Assembly (NCBI GenBank): GCA_031761405.1
Contig: JASEVX010000007.1
Coordinates: 33,645,677-33,709,676, forward strand
Reading direction: 5' to 3'
From: Serripes groenlandicus
Lineage: Eukaryota > Mollusca > Bivalvia > Cardiida > Cardiidae
DNA: 64,000 nucleotides
The notes under the pieces were generated by a model. It saw nothing but the letters and a program-made list of their open reading frames with translations, did no database searches and was not told the origin of the DNA. Of the stretch, positions 19,297-30,277 are shown piece by piece. How positions within the stretch are numbered: position 1 is the stretch's first letter; the number at the start of each line of letters is the position of its first letter. The position numbers and the translations under genes are program-made.

Positions 19297-19368
19297 TGAA
19301 TTGATTGATTGATAACTGATTGATTGTTTCGTGTTTTACGCTGCTTTAAAAAATGTTTCAGTTAACCC
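19297..19368 (-). mobile_element. SINE 3' end
   Basis: GATTGATTGATAACTGATTG tail plus GTGTTTTACGCTGCTTT..TTTCAGTT. It stops where the foldback element begins. Confidence 0.6.
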
Positions 19369-20050
19369 TCATGAAAAGTATGGTCTGAATTTCATCTGAA
19401 TTAAGCTGAATTTTGCTGAAAACTTGTCTGAATACCTTCTGAATTATTGCTGAATGTGTGCTGATAACCTGAAACTGCAAAAGCTGAATCATGTCTGTTC
19501 AGAATAAATCAGCCTTGTTAAGAGTCTTTTTATTCAGATTTTTATATCTGAATAATGGCTGAGGTGCTGAAAAATGGCTTAAAATGGAACAATCCAGACA
19601 TAATTCAGACAGCTCAGACAATATTCAGAAGGTTGTTCAGACAAGTTTCTCAGACAGTATTCAGAGAAATATTCAGACAATGTTCAGAGAAGTTACTAGG
19701 ACTATAATATTCAGATTTTTATTTCTGAATAATGGCTGAGCTGCTGAAAAATGGCTTAAAATGGAACAATCCAGACATAATTCAGACAGTTCAGACAATA
19801 TTCAGAAATAAAATCTGAATATTATAGTCCTAGTAACTTCTCTGAACATTGTCTGAATATTTCTCTGAATACTGTCTGAGAAACAAGTTGCTAGGACTAT
19901 AATATTCAGACATTGTTCAGACAAGTTACTAAGACTATATTCAGAACATTGCGCATAGAATCGACAGACAATATTCAGTTGCATTTCAGATTTTTCGTGA
20001 AACCTTTTTACAACCATTCCCGAGTAATGTCTGAATTTTTCATTCATAGT
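19369..20050. repeat. foldback element saturated with TTCAG/CTGAA words
   Basis: Starts ACCCTCATGAAAAGTATGG. Nearly every 10-20 bp carries CTGAA, TTCAGACA or inverses. Contains a 99-bp direct repeat (19532-19630 and 19709-19807) and an ~84-bp near-perfect inverted pair (19645-19729 versus 19801-19884). No frame. The related element at 31641-32106 ends TTTCATGAGGG. Confidence 0.75.
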
Positions 20051-20394
20051 CTGTCAGCCTGTCCTACCATTACACTGGACACTAAAAACAACAATAGCAG
20101 TTTCATCACATTATATGATCTCGTTTAATCATATTATATGTATCAAACTACAACATAGTCAAATCATCTTTAAAACATTTTTATACAATGATGTAAATAT
20201 TAACCTTCACTTACTAGTTATTTGCTAGTGTTTTTAACATACACAAATTTCATTGATATGTATCTTTATACTTCATACAAGAGGCAAACATTTAATCACT
20301 ATAGCCATAAAACGCAAAACAGCCTGCCCCCTAGCGGCCATGTCGTTCGATCAATCAACATGGCTTGAAGTTATCTGATAGGGGGTCACTTAAG
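20051..20394. other. no feature recognised
   Basis: Unremarkable AT-rich DNA; short patch CAGCCTGCCCCCTAGCGGCC at 20321-20340. Confidence 0.5.
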
Positions 20395-20940
20395 GAACAT
20401 TTCTACAAATTATTCAAGAATTTTTCTAGAATGTAGTTCTAGAATATTCAAGAAACATTAAATGGCCGCTTCTTGAAATGAAATTCAAGAATTGTTCTAG
20501 AATTATCCAGGAATGATATGGAATTATTCTAGAATAAAAATTCTGAAATAATTCTAAAATCAAAGTTCTTGAATAGTTCATTTAACCCTTTCCCTCATAC
20601 GACAATTCTGCAGCACACAACTTTGAACATGTTTTGTCAAAACATGGAAAATCTCCATAATTGAATGGATATATATAAACCTATGACTAAAAGTGGAAAA
20701 CATTGTGGCAAAAGGAGAAATTGCATGTTTTGTGCAATTTCTTCTTTTGTCACTATGTTTTCAAAAAGCTGTCTGCTGCAGAGGCGTCAGAAAGCGTCTA
20801 TATTAGGGAAAGGGTTAATAATTCTTGAATAACAATTCAAGAAGCGGCCTGGTTATGATTTAACATTTCTTGAATATTCTAGAAGTAAATTCTCTAATTA
20901 TTTTTTTAGAATTTTCTTGAAACTGAGGAACTTTTTCACT
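20395..20940. repeat. foldback element saturated with TTCTAGAA/TTCTTGAA words
   Basis: The outer arms are imperfect inverses (AAGGAACATTTCTACAAATT..GGCCGCTTCTTGAA on the left; TTCAAGAAGCGGCC..AACTGAGGAACTTTT on the right). TTCTAGAA, TTCTTGAA and AATATTC recur throughout. An M1 copy sits near its centre of symmetry. Confidence 0.7.
20582..20818 (-). mobile_element. M1 MITE, young, inside the foldback element
   Basis: Clean TTAA on both sides. Removing it leaves TAGTTCATTTAATAATTC. It carries a small ATATATA insertion at 20671. Confidence 0.95.
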
Positions 20941-21110
20941 GGTCCAAACCAAAAGTTACTGGCCACGGACCATTGCTAATTTCGCAGACTGACAAAATAA
21001 ACAAGATGTGCATTGATATTGTAAACATTCAATCCACATGATCTTTGACTGTACTATTCACTAAACAATTTGAAAAAACTTCATAAAGAATTCTCAATTC
21101 CTTTCACTGG

Positions 21111-21485
21111 TTAGTGTTCATTTTCTTTGAATTTTCGTTTAACCGCCCGAGTCTTCAGCACAACATCTGAGGGAGATACGTTAAAACGTTTTTCCACCAG
21201 TCTGCTCATCATATTGAAATGTTTGGGATCAAATTTAGGTTTAGCAGTTTTGTTTTTTTGCCTTTTTCCCCGTTGCACTATGGGGGTTTATTTAATCTTC
21301 TGTGAACAGTTTTGTTAGTCCTGCTTTAACAACTTCATAGGGTCCTTTTTGTTAATTAATAATTGTTACTAGTTCCCCCTGTGTTTCAGATTGATTACTA
21401 GGTGTATTTTCCATTTTCTTATTAAATCTACGAAACTCCCATACTCTTCAAATTTCATCGCCAGATCTTCAAGAGTTTTGTGTAC
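21111..21485 (-). pseudogene. BEN-domain-like C-terminal coding remnant
   Basis: An acceptor (ATATTTCAG) precedes 21485. Conceptual reading goes HKTLEDLAMKFEEYGSFVDL, then after a frame change GPYEVVKAGLTKLFTED, INPHSATGKKAK, and after another change KPKFDPKHFNMMSRLVEKRF and VKRKFKENEH before the stop. LTKLFTED..SATGK..DPKHFNMM follows the conserved C-terminal part of BEN domains (DNA/chromatin binding). Two in-frame stops and two frameshifts mean it is decayed, unless unseen short introns explain them. Confidence 0.42.
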
Positions 21486-21564
21486 CTGAAATATTTATTA
21501 AATACAATATTTATAAATTATCTGCTTTTTCCATTGTATGGTCAACATGGTTTAATTCATGTCA

Positions 21565-21740
21565 TTAACCCTTTCCCATATATAGACACTTTCTGATACC
21601 TCTAGCAATTTCTCCTTTCGCCACAATGTTTTCAATCCTATCCAACAATTAAACTTTCATTTATAGAAATTTTCAATGTGTTTGCCTAGATGTTTTCGAA
21701 GTCGTCTGCTGCAGATTTGTTGTATGTGGTAAAGGGTTAA
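21565..21740 (+). mobile_element. M1 MITE, left arm shortened
   Basis: TTAA both ends. The left arm jumps from GATACCTCTAG straight to the hairpin's CAATTTCTCC. Its right end was later amplified in the array to the right. Confidence 0.87.
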
Positions 21741-22584
21741 TTTCTAGCAGTAAATAGTGTCTTGACCGAAGTCATGGATTGAACCCACTACTTCTAGATT
21801 GACCAGGCAGTGCATCAAGGGCTGCTATTAGATCTCGCCACTTTCAACTTGTGAGATAAAGTTGTATGTATTTCAAGAGAAACAAGTACACCTACCAGGC
21901 AAGCTCCCATAGACGATTCTTTTGAATACCCATAACATAGTGTTAGATGGTCAAATAAGGATTTTAAAACATGCAAAATGAAACATATCTAGAGCTCTGC
22001 TGCAGATTTATTTTATGTGGTAAAGGGTTAATTTCTAGCAGTAAATAGTGTCTTGACCGAAGTCATGGATTGAACCCACTACTTCTAGATTGACCAGGCA
22101 GTGCATCAAGGGCTGCTATTAGATCTCGCCACTTTCAACTTGTGAGATAAAGTTGAATGTATTTCAAGAGAAACAAGTACACCTACCAGGCAAGCTCCCA
22201 TAGACGATTCTTTTGAATACCCATATAAACATAGTGTTAGATGGTCAAATAAGGATTTTAAAACATGCAAAATAAAACATATCTAGAGCTCTGCTGCAGA
22301 TTTGTTTTATGTGGTAAAGGGTTAATTTCTAGCAGTAAATAGTGTCTTGACCGAAGTCATGGATTGAACCCACTACTTCTAGATTGACCAGGCAGTGCAT
22401 CAAGAGCTGCTATTAGATCTCGCCACTTTCAACTTGTGAAATAAAGTTGTATGTATTTCAAGAGAAACAAGTACACCTACCAGGCAAGCTCCCATAGACG
22501 ATTCTTTTGAATACCCATAACATAGTGTTAGATGGTCAAATAAGGATTTTAAAACATGCAAAATAAAACATATCTAGAGCTCTG
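21706..22584. repeat. three tandem ~292-bp units containing an M1 end
   Basis: The phrase CTGCAGATTTGTT..GTGGTAAAGGGTTAATTTC, with its TTAA at 21737, 22028 and 22322, begins units 291 and 294 bp apart. Each continues through GTCTTGACCGAAGTCATGG, TTGAACCCACTACTTCTAG and GAATACCCATA..AACATAG. Units are nearly identical, so the duplication is recent. Confidence 0.92.
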
Positions 22585-22781
22585 ACGCATGACGGACAAT
22601 TCGCCATGACATAAGCTCAACTGGCTTTCAACCAGTGGAGCTAAAATCAAATTCAAATCTTTTACATTACTTTTAAGTTAAAACCAGCAAATTAAAACAA
22701 ACATTTGTGCCTTTACAAACAACAGAATTTTGGAAATTAAAAAAAGACCATTCACATTTGACAGAAACACTCAATTCTTAC

Positions 22782-22876
22782 CAGCAGTAGAAGCATTAGT
22801 CCCTTGCAGCAAAGAGCATACTACCAACCAGCTACCAACAAACAGTTCTGGTTCTGAATTTTTATCAGCACTGGAT
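22782..22876 (-). CDS. possible 95-nt internal exon
   Basis: On the minus strand a strong acceptor (TTTCTTGTTCTTGTAG) and donor (GTAAGAATTG) bracket 95 nt that is open in one frame (SSADKNSEPELFVGSWLVVC). The product is not recognised. It lies upstream, in the same direction, of the BEN-like remnant, but the simplest join of the two is out of frame. Confidence 0.28.
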
Positions 22877-23039
22877 CTACAAGAACAAGAAACAATTGAC
22901 ATACATGTAATCATTATTCATACAATCCATAACACCATCATATGTATCCCATAACTCTAGAGGTTGGAGAAAGAACAAGCTGAATAACCAGCCTGTTTCA
23001 AGTAGTATGTCAAGTGTATGGTCATCAAATAACGAAACT

Positions 23040-24415
23040 AACAAGAGCACCGCAAAGCGGATGCATTCCCTCGGTATTCAATTTAAAAATATGGCCAATG
23101 ACCTGGATATTAATGTTATGTACCAGAAAACTAATTTTATTTGTCCTTGCCTTTATTAAATTGTTATCAATGTTATGTACCACAGAACTAAGTGTAATTT
23201 GTATCTGAATGGCAAATTTAGTTATGATCTGCGAAGAGATGATCAATGTAGAGTGGTCACAAGGTTGTTGATATGGGAAAATAGTTAAAGTCCAATTTTA
23301 ACCTTGACCTTTAACATATGATCTGGAAAATAAATAGCTTCTAGACCTTGCCATATACTAACTGTATACCAAGTTTGTTTAAGATCGGTCGAAGGATGTT
23401 CAGTGTAGAGTGGTCACAAGGTTGTTGATATGGGAAAATAATCAGTCCAATATTTGACCTTGACCTTTAACCTTGAAAATAAATAGACTTCTAGACATTG
23501 ACATCTACTAACTGTATACTAGTTTGGTTAAGATCGGTCGAAGGATGTTCAGTGTAGTGGTCACAAGGTTGTTGATATGGGAAAATAGTCAAGTCCAATC
23601 TTGACCTTTAACCTATGACCTTAAAAGTAAATAGGAGTCTAGACCTTGCCATATACTATCTGTATGGCAGGTTTGGTTATGATCTGCGAAGAGATGATCA
23701 ATGTAGAGTGGTCACAAGGTTGTTGATATGGGAAAATAGGCAAAGTCCAATTTTGACCTTGACCTTTAACCTTGAAAATAAATAGCTTCTAGACTTTGCC
23801 ATATACTAATTGTATATCAAGTTTGGTTAAGATCGGTCGAAGGATGTTCAGTGTAGAGTGGTAACAAGCTTAAGGTTGTTGATATGGAATAGTCAGTCTA
23901 ATTTTGACCTTGACAAACTTATGACCTTGAAAATAAATAGGCTTCTAGACCTTGCCATATTCTAACTGTATACCAAGTTTGGTTAAGATCGGTCAACGGA
24001 TGTTCAGTGTAGAGTGGTCACAAGATTGTTGATATGGAAAAGTCAGTCTAATTTCGACCTTGACCTTTAACCTAGAAAATAAATAGGCTTTTAGACCTTG
24101 CCATATACTAACTGTATACCAAGTTTGGTTAAGATTGGTCAAAGGATGTTCAGTGTAGAGTGGTCACAAGGTTGTTGATAAGGGGGAAAATAGTCAGTCC
24201 AATTTTGACCTTGACCTTTAACCTTGGAAATAAATAGGCTTCTAGACCTTGCCATATTCTAACTGTATACCAAGTTTGGTTAAGATCGGTCGAAGGATGT
24301 TCAGTGTAGAGTGGTCACAAGGTTGTTGATATGGGAAAATAGTCAAAAGTCCAATTTTGACCAAGACATGTGAAAAGCAATATACCCCCTCCTTTGAAGA
24401 GGCCATAATTAATAG
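23040..24415 (-). mobile_element. tandem-cored element ending in hairpin plus CTCTTGTT
   Basis: On the minus strand it ends CCGCTTTGCGG (hairpin) GTGCTCTTGTT. The core has eight units of about 151 bp (ATGTTCAGTGTAGAGTGGTC near 23243, 23400, 23550, 23699, 23849, 24004, 24152, 24303). The 5' border near 24415 (GAAGAGGCCATAATT) is approximate. Likely another Helentron-like family. Confidence 0.55.
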
Positions 24416-25640
24416 TTCTATTTGATTTTCTACATAATTTGATACAGAATTTATTAAACATTTATTAACCTTTGAGTTTTTAACATTACCGGTAATATTC
24501 AAATTACCAAATAAAGGTCGCGCAAGTTTCTTTATTTTCTTGTTTTTCCAGCGAATTACTTGTTGTGTAAATCTGCAGAGGTTCAAATCATTCAATTGGA
24601 AGAAAATTATTGCCTACAGAGTGTAACTATCATCATTAAAAACCTCGACCCCAAGTTATTATTATGGCATGTGACTGACAACAGAAAACAAAAATGCTGA
24701 AAACCCCCACCCACTCACCTCCGAGAGCAAGGATTTCAAACGTCTATTGGCCTAAACATCCGGGAAAAATGGCAACTCCACGGTCACGAACTTCATAAAA
24801 AAAAATCTTCGGCTCCTGGATATGTTTCAGATGGAGAACTGACAGTCTATCCCCGTCGTTTTGTCCATTTCATTACAGCATGCGTGTTTACAGACGATTT
24901 TTGCGCCATTTTGAAATGGTTTATGACATCACTCCGCGTCGACCACGGAAATCGTTACGGAAAACCCCGATTTGTTCCGAATATAATATCGTACCTAGTC
25001 GGCCAAATCCGTGATAGCTCGGTATTTACATGTGTTTGCTTATATGTGGGTAATGTGCAAGTATACTAATGCGTTGTTCTTATTCGTTTTATCAAATTGT
25101 TTGAAACTGTATTTATTTATGTACGTTGTTATTGTAACATGTCCTGGAAACATGTCCAACATGTTGTAAGCGTAGGTGGGATCGGCTTTAGTCGGTCGTT
25201 TCCGGAATACCGAGTGACGTCACCACGAGATGCGCGCGCTGCCTATTCGGAGGGCCTCGGTCACAATTATTCTAAAAATTGTCGCAGACATTGACCGTGG
25301 AGCCGATTGACGTGAGAGCGATGGTATGTGTTTTGTTTTGTTTTTGAAGGTAAGACCAGATAATGTTTTCCTGTATTCGGAATGCAGTTATTTTAGGTCT
25401 CTGTTTAAATATTTCAAGTCACTTTCACTTTATTTCCTTTTGAAACACGTTTTCTGATTGGTTCATATGGATACTGCCTGCCAATCAAATATCGATTTAC
25501 AAAACAAAATGGCTGTCAGAGTAAAAATAAATGTTTTGGATGTGGATAAATAATCGAATAAAGCTTAAACGACAATGGTCCGAATTTGTTTGTGAAGAAT
25601 AAAAACATGCTAAGCTCACCTGATCACGTTGTGATACAGT
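24416..25640. other. unique DNA with a GC-richer, promoter-like patch
   Basis: No frame convincing enough to call. 24830-25330 is less AT-rich, with CpGs (GATGCGCGCGCTGCC), a TGACGTCA site and, at 25320, GAGCGATGGTATGTG, which reads like an exon end with a donor. It could be the start of a host transcript running right; unproven. Confidence 0.35.
25215..25222. promoter_or_regulatory. CRE-type palindrome TGACGTCA
   Basis: Exact consensus CREB/ATF site in the CpG-bearing patch upstream of a possible exon end at 25324. An 8-bp match alone is weak evidence. Confidence 0.3.
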
Positions 25641-25698
25641 TAAGTGCAATAGCATTCTTTCTCTTCGAATAAGCGAGTTAAAATGTCGAATACCACAC

Positions 25699-25790
25699 TC
25701 ACAGGTTCATGATGTGTTATACCCCCATAGAGTATATACCATATATATGGTATATACTCTATGGGGGTATAACACATCATGAACCTGTGA
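25699..25790. repeat. perfect 92-bp palindrome with flanking direct repeat
   Basis: Two 46-bp arms, TCACAGGTTCATGATGTG.. inward to CCATATATATGG at the centre, with no mismatch and no spacer. CCACACT occurs at both borders (25693-25699 and 25791-25797), which suggests insertion with a 6-7-bp target duplication. Confidence 0.95.
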
Positions 25791-25851
25791 CCACACTGAC
25801 CTCCAAAGTTACGAACCACATAAACACTATTTAGTGTTGTTGTTTGTTGGC

Positions 25852-26050
25852 GTTGTTTACCCTCGCACTCGGCAATATTGAGGTATTTTTTTGCAGGTCT
25901 TAAGTATGCTCTGATGGGGTGACGATAGGGCTTAAATGGTGTGAAAAATATTGACATCTTTATTTATAACACGGACGTAGACGTCCCTGTTTATAATGTA
26001 TCGTATGTATATATCCAAATGGCATTATTGCCGAATGCGAGGGTATCAAC
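25852..26050. mobile_element. short TIR element (ends TTTACCCTCGC)
   Basis: Left GTTGTTTACCCTCGCACTCG and GCAATA are inverse to the right TTATTGCCGAATGCGAGGG and TATCAAC. About 200 bp, no frame. Single ends of the same family occur at 48648-48686 and 55286-55330. Confidence 0.6.
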
Positions 26051-26267
26051 ATCAGATCATCATACTTTTATTGAACAACGAACATAACTATTTCTGCAAA
26101 AAGATTTGATGATAAAAAGCAAAATGCTCATAGCAAATAAATCTAATGTATGCAGACCTTTAAATCAGTGTAGGAAAAGCAGAAATGACTCATAATAAGT
26201 TGAAAATTTCCCAAATCTCCACAATATTATTTAATTTCTAACACAATGTAACATGTTGAAATTACTT

Positions 26268-26370
26268 ATCCCTTACCCACATGCAGACACATTGAAAACA
26301 GTGGGTGAAAATAGAAATCACTCATCATAACAAATTCTCATTTCAATAATAATTTTCATTTAGAGAAATA
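26268..26370 (+). mobile_element. M1 remnant
   Basis: CCCTTACCCACATGCAGACA, GAAAACAGTGGGTGAAAATAG and TTAGAGAAATATGG keep M1 order with deletions. Confidence 0.5.
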
Positions 26371-26505
26371 TGGAATAGAGTAGGTTCTTGAAATAAATAG
26401 TTGTTTTCATAAAAGCAAAATCCAAGGTGGTTATACAATCAATCAATCTATGTGTGGTATGAAGTCTCCGTAAATCCTCCAGGACCAAGTATGTTCTGAA
26501 TTTGT

Positions 26506-26726
26506 TTAACCTTTCCCTCATATAAACACTTTCTTACACCTCTGAAGCAGGCGACTATTGAAAACAATGTGGGGAAAGAAGAAATTCCTCATAATAATCA
26601 ATTTCTCCCTTCGCCACAATGTTATCAACTCTTTTCAATAATTAAATATTTTTTGAGAGATTAATTAAGGTAAATTTTATTTCAAAGTCGTCTTCTGCAG
26701 ATTTGTTGTATGTGGGAAAGGGTTAA
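26506..26726 (+). mobile_element. M1 MITE, full length
   Basis: TTAACCTTTCCCTCATATAA to GTGGGAAAGGGTTAA. The right arm has GTCTTCTGCAG. Confidence 0.9.
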
Positions 26727-27153
26727 AAGCATTAGTCTCTTATGTTAACTGTCTCTAGCTCTTGATGGCTTTAAACAAAATTACTTTGAAGATTGTCTGT
26801 CAGGTGACCTGTTAGATTAATTTAGGACCAACATGACCCTCGGATGCATATTTTGTAAATGTAATGTACCACATAAATAAATATGTGACAGTGACCCCAA
26901 TTGTATTACAATGTATTTATGGTATATTTTGATTTAAAGGTAACTCTGGAATACCGGCAGATGCCAAAAGCAGACCTATTTTAACAAACTGAGAACACGA
27001 AGTTCAGTTGCAAAATGTGTGGGAAAAGTTCTGTCCTCAAAGCAAAGAGTACTTTCACATCATTCTGCATTTATTACATGAAATGATGATTTAAGTAAGT
27101 AAAATTCATATTTTATCTATTACCATTTTAATACTTTAGATCACAGAGGCAAA
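26727..27153. other. no feature recognised
   Basis: No repeat end or convincing exon. Confidence 0.45.
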
Positions 27154-27356
27154 TTAACCGTTTCCCAGATACAACCAATCTGTGGCAGGCAACTTACAAA
27201 AAAATCTAGGCAAAAATGTGATCAAATCTCTGAATTGAAGGATAATTATTGAAAGGAATTGAAAACATTGTGGCAGAAAGAGAAATTGCTAATTATGAGC
27301 AATTTGTTCTTTTGCCACAACGTTGTCAGAAAGCGTCTATAATTGAGAAAGGGTAA
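27154..27356 (-). mobile_element. M1 MITE, right arm shortened
   Basis: TTAACCGTTTCCCAGATACA start and intact hairpin. The right arm skips GTCTGCTGCAG and ends GAGAAAGGGTAAA. Confidence 0.8.
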
Positions 27357-27454
27357 ACATTCTGATGGAGACATGGTCCCCATTCAATAATTAATAGGAT
27401 TTATGCAAACAAAACACAGAACTTTATTTCTGGTAGCTTTTGCATAAAAGGAGT

Positions 27455-27672
27455 GAAAAATTTACCCGATTTGAAAATAATTAGGCACAAATGTTCCTTT
27501 GGTGATCTTCTTCTAAGATTGTTAAAATTATTCCGATACGTTGATAAACATGGCCACCATCAGGCGTGGCTCATTTTGCTTATATGTATCAACATTAAAT
27601 TTTGAAAACTATTGAAGTTCAATTAAATCAGGTGAGCGATCCAGGGCCATCATGGCCTGGCCCTCTTGTTTA
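27455..27672 (+). mobile_element. Helentron-like element, 5'-truncated
   Basis: One core unit (TTCCTTTGGTGATCTTC, AAACATGGCCACCATCAGG) followed by the 3' end CAGGTGAGCGATCCAGGGCC, ATCATGGCC and CTCTTGTTT. Confidence 0.6.
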
Positions 27673-27804
27673 ATTATCTCCATAAAGACATATGCTTGTC
27701 CAGATGAAAAGTATTGTAGGGATTGACTTGGTACTTCACATATTGTTAGAGGTCGTTGAGAGGAAGTGCAGTGACAAAGCACCATAACTCTATCATGGCC
27801 AATT

Positions 27805-28440
27805 TTTAGCTCACCTAAGTATGAAGTGCAAGGTGAGCTTTTGTGATCACTCACCGTCCGGCGTCGTCGTCTGTCAACAATTTCCTACAAATGACTTCTC
27901 CTACTAAACCAATGGACAGATTTGAAAATAACTTCACAGGAATGGTCCTTAGGTGGTCCCCTTTCAAAGTTGTTCAAAGAATTTAATTCCAAGTAGAACT
28001 TTGGTTGCTGCGGCATCAGAAAAGGGGAAAATTGCCAAATCTTAAAAAATCTTCTTGTCCAAAAGTGCTGGCCCGATTTGAAAATTATTTTGCACAAACG
28101 TTCCTTGGGCACCCTCTACCAAGATTGTTGAAATATTTCAGATCCGTTGAAAAACATGGCCGCCAGGGGGTGGAGCTTGTTTTCCTTATATGTGCATTGT
28201 TAAAACTTTAAAAATCTTCTTGTTCAAAAGTACTGGCCCGATTTAAAGATAATTTGGTACAAATGTTCCTTGGGTAACCCTCTTGTAAGAACTAAGATTG
28301 TTCTAATGATTCTGATCTGTTGAAAACATGGCCACCAGGGGGCGGAGCTTGCTTTCCTATTATAGGGTAAAACACTTTGAAAACTTTTGAAGTTCTATTA
28401 AATCAGGTGAGCGATATAGGGCCATCATAGCCCTCTTGTT
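27805..28440 (+). mobile_element. Helentron-like element, same family as 12475
   Basis: 5' TTAGCTCACCTAAGTATGAA with foldback GTGCAAGGTGAGCT, two to three core units, and 3' CAGGTGAGCG, GGGCCATCATAGCCC, TCTTGTTT. One base in the 3' hairpin is changed. Confidence 0.65.
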
Positions 28441-28888
28441 TAATTTTCTACCTTTATTTTATGAACAAAGCTTGTCCGGAACATAACTCGAAAAGTATGA
28501 AACAGATTGAATTGATATTTCAAACAATGATAGATCCCATTGAGAGGAAGTGCAATGACAAATTAAAAAACTCTAGCTTTCCCCTTTGTTATGCTCCCCA
28601 AAACAAAATCAGGGGAGCATATAGTCAGTCGCTGCTTCGTCTGTCTGTCTGTCTGTCTGTGAATTAATATTTATCCAGAACATAATTCATGAGACAGATT
28701 CACCTGATATAACCTAGGTGATAGAAGATACAACACAATTTATTTACCATTAAAACAATCATTTACACAATTCATAATTCTTATTCTGATTGTAGAAGAC
28801 TTCACAATTTGTTTGGATTTTTTTCTATTTTAGGTCCTGTTAAACCTTAGAAGAAATTGTACATATATGATGATTCTGTACAGCACTC
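28441..28888. other. repeat debris and a short (GTCT)n tract
   Basis: TTGTCCGGAACATAACTCG and TATTTATCCAGAACATAATTC are Helentron-core-like phrases. (GTCT)n lies at 28638-28660. An acceptor-like TTTTTTCTATTTTAG stands at 28818-28833, just before the frame at 28889. Confidence 0.4.
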
Positions 28889-29584
28889 ATGAGAAAAAGA
28901 GGATGCAGTTATGTTGATACAGATTTAAACCCCAAACATAGACAACCTGATAATACCTCTTCTGAGCCAATTGGAACACCATTAATCTGCCAGAGAAATG
29001 AAAATGCAACACCTTATGGATTGGAGCCTCATGCCAATTGTGAACCTGTCACTCTACAAGGTGAAGTCTCAGATTCTGTGTCTGTAGAACCTTCAGAACA
29101 GGCAGATATATAGAACACCAGCATGATATCACTGACACAATACAGGAATATTCTTATACAGACCTTTATACAGACAGTTCAGATGAAACTGATCGACCTG
29201 AAAGCAGCTCCATTGAATAAACTTCTAGTGATAATGAACAAGAAACAGTGAAAACAAAACTAAAGATGACCATGAACTTTATACTCATTTGGAATTGCAT
29301 CATACTATTATATTCTTCAATACAATTTATCCAAAAGTCCATCTGAATCACTTTTAAGCTAAGTGAAAGCACTATGCCCAAACAATAAAATGTTGACTGA
29401 CTTAACACTGAAGAAAATATTTACTGAAGTTGATAAATCAAAGTATAACATTTTTCACTACTGTAACATCTGTTTCGAAACACACCCAGATGATGTTGAT
29501 GTTTTTCAGTGTTCAACTAAGTATTTTATAAAGAATATTGTCACTGATAAGATATATATGCAGTTGGATTTGTGGTTAGTTTGA
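28889..29584 (+). pseudogene. decayed CACTA/EnSpm-like transposase fragment
   Basis: The first frame opens MRKRGCSYVDTDLNPKHRQ and stops at 29113. A shifted frame continues with an acidic stretch (TDLYTDSSDETDRPESS). From 29363 another frame reads KALCPNNKMLTDLTLKKIF and YNIFHYCNICFETHPDD. The order acidic N-terminus, then LCP..L..L.KIF..HYC..C, resembles the region before the catalytic core of animal EnSpm-like transposases. Several frameshifts and stops; no DDE core is visible. Assignment is from memory of the family. Confidence 0.35.
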
Positions 29585-29641
29585 TAGAACCTGTTCATCC
29601 TTTTGATGATGTTCAGTGTACAATTTGGGCATGACTTTAAA

Positions 29642-29774
29642 TTGATTGATTGATTGGGGTTTAACGCCGTTTTCAACAATTTCTCAGTTATATCACGGTG
29701 GCCAGTTCACCTACTCATGCATTTCCTGGTTTTCTCACACCAGTACTCCACACAACAATCTTCCCAAGCAACTG
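29642..29774 (-). mobile_element. 5'-truncated SINE with 15-bp target duplication
   Basis: GGGCATGACTTTAAA occurs at 29627-29641 and 29775-29789. The body is the 3' two fifths of the SINE (GATTGATTGATTGGGGTTTA through CCCAAGCAACT). Exact duplication plus 5' truncation indicates LINE-type target-primed insertion. Confidence 0.95.
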
Positions 29775-29932
29775 GGGCATGACTTTAAAGTTGTGGATAT
29801 AAATTTGATCAGACAAATTTTTTGTAATACAAAGTGGTCAGTCTGAGGCTAAATAATATTATGTAAGTCAGTTTCCAAATAAATCAGGAGATGATACATT
29901 TTATTATGTTTATATGATACAGTCATGTAATG

Positions 29933-30107
29933 TTAAACCCTTTCTCTTGTATAGACGCTTTCTGACGCCTCTGCAGCAGACTACTTTTTAAAAACCAACA
30001 GATGAAATTGCTGAAAACAAGCAATTTCTCCTTTTGCCACAATGTTTTCCACTTTTTTCCGTAACAAAATCTTTTTTTAAAGAGATTTTGCCTAGATGAA
30101 TTCAAAG
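29933..30107 (+). mobile_element. M1 MITE, right end lost
   Basis: TTAAACCCTTTCTCTTGTAT start, CTGCAGCAGACTAC, hairpin with ACAAGC loop. It fades after TTTTGCCTAGATG. Confidence 0.75.
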
Positions 30108-30277
30108 GCAGAAGCAGATTACGTATTAAGCATAATTGGTGCACACAGGGTTGAAGATTGTAAAAAAAGCATACAGAATATTGCTACATGGGAGAACCAT
30201 AATTTTGTTCGAAATTGTATATATAAGCGAATGGAAAAAGGATCTGTCGTACAGTATTGTGTGATACAGGTGAAATG

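Noticed and set aside
22736..22954. Plus-strand 74-codon frame
   Set aside because: Start lacks context; the minus strand offers better splice signals over the same bases, and neither product is recognised.
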